Shown here in pieces: positions 60,399 to 64,000 of a DNA stretch of 64,000 bases; the stretch's first letter is position 1; every line of letters begins with the position of its first letter. A program made the position numbers and the translations under genes. The notes beneath the pieces were generated by a model. It was not told the DNA's origin. It saw nothing but the letters and a program-made list of their open reading frames with translations, and ran no database searches. This stretch comes from Hypericum androsaemum. Taxonomy: Eukaryota; Streptophyta; Magnoliopsida; Malpighiales; Hypericaceae. The stretch covers positions 1,563,155-1,627,154 of the forward strand of contig OZ023189.1 in NCBI GenBank assembly GCA_963995505.1, given 5' to 3'.

Positions 60399-62239
60399 AT
60401 GATCAACCTCGTGTCTCTTGCACTTGTGCTGACCTCATTACTGTCGGCTCAGGTCCTTTCTCCGACCCCTGAGAGGCCGCAGAACCAGAAGGAAGACGTC
60501 ATCTTGAAGGAGGGACATAGGGTTGTCGTGGTGGAGACGTACGACCAAGGTGGCCAACACAACACCAAAGTGTCAATCTCTCCGGAGAAGAAGGAAGAGG
60601 AACAAGGGCTGGGAGATTTTTGGAAGGAGAGAATCAAGGAATCTTCTTCCCATGTTCTCCCGGATTTCGGGTCCCAAGATGGGGTACCTGATGGTGGGGA
60701 CAAGGGAGGACGACACGTCCCCTCGGAGCTGGTGTGCGATTCTCTGGGAAAGTGCACGCATAAGATAGCCAGGGCCGTCGGGAAAGCCAAGGACAAGGTG
60801 GCTGACGCTGCGCAGGAGGTGGTGACGGCTAAGAAGGAGTCGGTGCAAGAGGCGGCCCACGAGGCAAAGGAGATGGGGAAGAGGGTGGCCCATGGGGCGC
60901 AAGAGACGGTGGAAGATGGGTACGAGAAGGTCAAGGCGGCCGCTTCGAGGAAAGCCCACGAAGCCAAGGAGAAAATTGACGATGCCTACGAGAAGGGTAA
61001 AGGGGCGACCAAGGAGACATTAGAGAATGCTTACGAGAAAGGTAAAGAGGCAGCGACGGAGAAAGCGCACGAAGTAAAGGAGAGGGCGAAGGAGTCCATC
61101 GACAAGGCTAAAGGCGGTGCGAAGACGGCCAAGGATATGAGCAAGACCATAGTCAAGGACGTGGAGAGGAACGTGACCGCGAGCGATGCCGCGGAGAAGG
61201 CCAGGGAGAGGTCTGACGAGGCTAAGAAGCGGGTAAGCACTTACTTCCAAGATGCGGCTAGGGGCATTTTTATGGGGAAAGCGTGGAACTCGATGAGCAG
61301 CCTGGTGAATCTATTGGGCTTCACCGTAGCGTACGGGACGTGTGTTTGGGTGTCGTTCGTGTCGAGCTATGTGTTGACCGGGGCAATGCCTAGGCACCAA
61401 TTCGCGGTGGTTCAGAGCAAGGTATACCCTGTTTATTTCCGGGCCATGGCCTATTCTGTAGGTGCTGCCCTGGTTGGGCATTTGCTGGGACATGGGACGA
61501 ACCTCCTTCACAGTAAGGCGGACATTTTTCAGGCCTACAATCTCTTGTTGACGATTATCCTTGTGCTTGCCAATGCCGTCTACTTGGAGCCTCCGGCCAC
61601 CAAGGTACTTGCAAGCTTGACCTTAAGGGTGCTTGGTACATGGAATTCTTTTAAATAATTATCAAGGGAAAATATTATCACATTACACTTCCGGTGGACA
61701 GTGTCCGTGCCTCGTTTATGGTTATGTTATATCTGAAACATCTCACTGCATTGTTGTCATTAGTCAGCAATTTTTTCATAAAACTAGGGACAATTGGAGT
61801 ATAAGTGCTCGTTTTTATATCGAATTACTCTTCTACAAATTGCAGAAGATTATTATCTGTTAAATGTTGGAAATTTCTGATATTCTTGGCTCGTGTGTCA
61901 CACTGGAATAATTTGCAGGCTATGTTCGAAAGGTTGAGGCTGGAAAAAGAAGAAGGGCGAGGACGTGAGGGTTCCGAGACCACGGAGCAGCGCAGGGAGC
62001 AAGAGCAGGCCACCTCGCCTGCAGCAATTCCCACTGCTGGTGCCACCACCCAGGCAGGAGGCGCGGCGCGTGTGCCTCACGAGGATCGCGGCCAGGCAGA
62101 CTCCGATGTGAGGTTCGTTATGCTTAGTGCGAGGATCAAGAAGCTTAATTCGCTCTCTTCTATGCTGAACATGCTTGCTCTGATGGCTCTTTCATGGCAC
62201 CTTGTCTACCTGGCCCAACGCCTTCATGTCACTTGCTAA
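60399..62239 (+). CDS. LEA-domain protein fused to a TMEM205/DUF4149 membrane domain
   Basis: 508 aa from two exons, 60399-61604 and 61919-62239 (1527 bp, phase 0). Residues 1-21 are a signal peptide or anchor (MINLVSLALVLTSLLSAQVL). Residues about 110-290 form a lysine- and alanine-rich LEA-4 region of 11-residue repeats (YEKGKEAATEKAHEVKERA-like), which stays unfolded in water and becomes helical on drying. Residues about 285-410 are a multi-pass TMEM205-like domain with the motif QSKVYPVYFRAMAY. After a charged linker a last hydrophobic helix ends YLAQRLHVTC. This fusion is known in plants as seed LEA-domain proteins. It probably acts in the endomembrane or seed oil-body/ER system during desiccation; that is inference. 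Confidence 0.9.
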
Positions 62240-62837
62240 CTCTTGCTGGGTATGGCGGATCGTTGCCCCGACAACGTCGTATTGGTTTGAGTGATGTGTA
62301 TATGCACAGGTTTTTGCTTCTCTGCAGAATTAGCTTTATAAGTACTAGGTCTCCTTTTCCTGCAATATTCTGAAACTGTTGGGAGAAAACGGAGGATTGG
62401 ATGATGTTAATATTGTTTTTTGTCAAACGTCCCGCTCTTGGGCCATGGTTTTCTCCACCTCAGCTTTTAGGATTATTTTTTTAAATAGTATCTGTTGCGG
62501 GTAAAGAGGTGCCAGTCGTTTTTGCATACGATCTCTACGGAAGATCAGGGTTGTTGATCGAACAAATCCATTTCACAACCTATGATGAAAAATTGACAAC
62601 AATCAACCAAATAGATACCGAGGGTTGGACGAGAAAATTTAAACAATTATGCGAAGCAGGAGGTTGCAAGTAAGTAAACAAAATTGAATACGTAAATAAA
62701 AGAATTGTAAATTCAGTGGAGATAAAAGAGCGCGATACATTTATGAGTTAATTACCTATGTCGAGATTATGATTCTTATAAAGTTCTAATTTATGAGTTA
62801 ATTACCTATGTCGAGATCATGATTTTTATAAAGTTAT
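62240..62837. other. 3' UTR and spacer with a 50 bp tandem duplication
   Basis: The 3' UTR of the LEA gene is followed by AT-rich DNA. 62739-62788 and 62789-62838 are near-identical 50 bp tandem copies (containing GAGTTAATTACCTATGTCGA). No gene is seen. Confidence 0.6.
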
Positions 62838-63584
62838 TGTTGTGATCGGAGGGTTCGGTATACTTGATTAGGATCTACGGCAGTCGAGGCAAGTGTTGGA
62901 CACTTTCTCCGTAAGACGAGATTGTCCCGTATATTGCAATCGTCCCCAAGATACAACGACTGTTCGGGCGTTTCCAAAAACGTTGCACACGTATCTCGAA
63001 ATTTTTGGGCGAATCCTTATATACCTAGAACTTTCAGACTATTGTAAGTGAAGAACGGGGGGAGAGGAGAAGACAACAATGCTTATGGATGCACTTGCTG
63101 CTGGGATGGATTAAATGGCAAGGGGGCAGGCCTATTTATAGGCAGGAGGAGGCAGGGATGCAGCCACTCCAAAGGGATGCGTCCGTTGGCGTTGGCTGTC
63201 TGAACGGTCGTGTCTCTTCGGAGGCCTTTCTGGATAATCCTTGCTGCCTGTCTGTACGGCCATTTTCGGAAGATGCGCACGTGCGAAGTGCCAAGTGCGC
63301 CACAAAGCGCCCATTGCTACATGCGTCCAATGCGCCATGCGTACACGCACACGCACGTGCTCGTGCTCGTGCTCGTGCTCGGATGGTGCTACGCACCATC
63401 CTCGTCGCGGTCCGAGTTGGCTTTCCTTCCAGGTGGTCAACTTATTTTCTAGTCAACAAGGAGTTTCTCCTTATAAACTAGGAAATGTTGGTGCCACTTT
63501 CCAATGTGGGATTGCACTTTCCATTTCCCTTTTGGGCCTCCCACTTTGGGTCTTTCCACTTTGGGCTCATTCACAAATCCAACA
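62838..63584 (-). repeat. LTR of a retrotransposon running off the right edge
   Basis: The right boundary is CCAACA at 63584, followed at once by a minus-strand polypurine tract (ATTCATGTGGGGGAT), so this is the 3' LTR of a minus-strand element. A TATAAATA box reads on the minus strand at 63133-63140. Upstream of it in U3 are a TCGTGC tandem run (63358-63381) and CACGTG boxes. The left boundary is a guess (a TG near 62838) because the second LTR is outside the window. Confidence 0.65.
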
Positions 63585-64000
63585 ATCCCCCACATGAATG
63601 ATGACCAATGCATGCAGACTCTAATCGAAAGTTCTGACCTGTTATTATTGCATCGAGGCAGGTAGCTTGTGGCTTTGAACCTTCTCTAGTAATATGTTAT
63701 CGGATTTACTCGCTGCTCGGTGAACGTGATATCTTGAACCGTCAGCTTTTGGCGTAAACCAAGACAATAACATTTACACAATAATAACCCTAGTATATTT
63801 TGGTTCTCACGTTGTGTCAGTTTCGGCCATGGACCGTATCTTGGATTCATAAGTGTTTTTCCAATTTGAAGCGGCCTCACTTCACACTTACATAGGTGAT
63901 CTCCTATCAGGAGTATCCTGCCATACCCCACCTTTATCAAGGTATAGGAATCATTAAAAGCGTAATGCTTAACCTTACCACACCTCTGCAGGTTAATACC
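63585..64000 (-). mobile_element. Internal 3' portion of the right-edge LTR retrotransposon
   Basis: Non-coding sequence between the polypurine tract and the (unseen) coding part, similar in style to 930-1870 of the first copia element. No ORF with recognisable motifs is present before the window ends. Confidence 0.55.

Noticed and set aside
63083..63597. Several frames of 60-130 codons near the right edge
   Set aside because: They fall in the U3 part of an LTR and are driven by the TCGTGC repeat run.

Overview
This window looks like nuclear DNA of a flowering plant, most likely a eudicot. Its genes are split by many short GT-AG introns and encode typical plant proteins. The long spaces between them hold Ty1/copia and Tat-like LTR retrotransposons, hAT- and Mutator-like DNA elements, and a fragment of plastid 23S rDNA. 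I cannot name the species from sequence alone.

Layout. 106-8501 is a decayed copia retrotransposon on the minus strand, with a G-box minisatellite in one LTR and an unrecognised leader ORF. 9663-10131 is a small inverted-repeat DNA element. Three plus-strand genes follow: an O-fucosyltransferase (11351-16925, 10 exons, 574 aa), a RanBPM/GID-CTLH subunit (17901-23224, 10 exons, 461 aa) and an organellar phenylalanyl-tRNA synthetase (24352-29185, 10 exons, 429 aa). All these exon chains close in frame, and two of their introns use GC donors. 30010-34986 is a complete and very young copia element with one open 1287-codon gag-pol frame and a perfect target duplication. 35392-36470 is a Mutator-like foldback element. 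36494-43422 is a non-autonomous Tat/Gypsy-like element with about 2 kb LTRs, whose only ORF ends in a protease-like domain. 43481-46412 is a nest of Mutator-like elements carrying a probable captured gene piece.

The right part has alpha-tubulin (plus, 47167-49257) converging on V-ATPase subunit G (minus, 49892-50680), then a small DnaJ-type zinc-finger protein (minus, 52804-54425). 54981-58924 is a patchwork of hAT-like elements, a TTAGGG-like interstitial array, a proton-ATPase pseudogene fragment and nuclear plastid DNA. A LEA/TMEM205 fusion gene lies at 60399-62239, and a further LTR retrotransposon enters from the right edge at about 62838.

The host genes do not form a pathway; they are ordinary independent housekeeping, protein-modification and stress genes. 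The most unusual material lies in the mobile elements. The main candidates are the protease-like-only Tat relative with GGCGCC-rich LTRs, the G-box array that differs between two LTRs of one element, and a set of hAT-like elements that share termini but carry different short-motif arrays just inside them. All coordinates and intron calls come from reading the sequence and checking frame and phase. Family assignments rest on recognised motifs, not on database searches.
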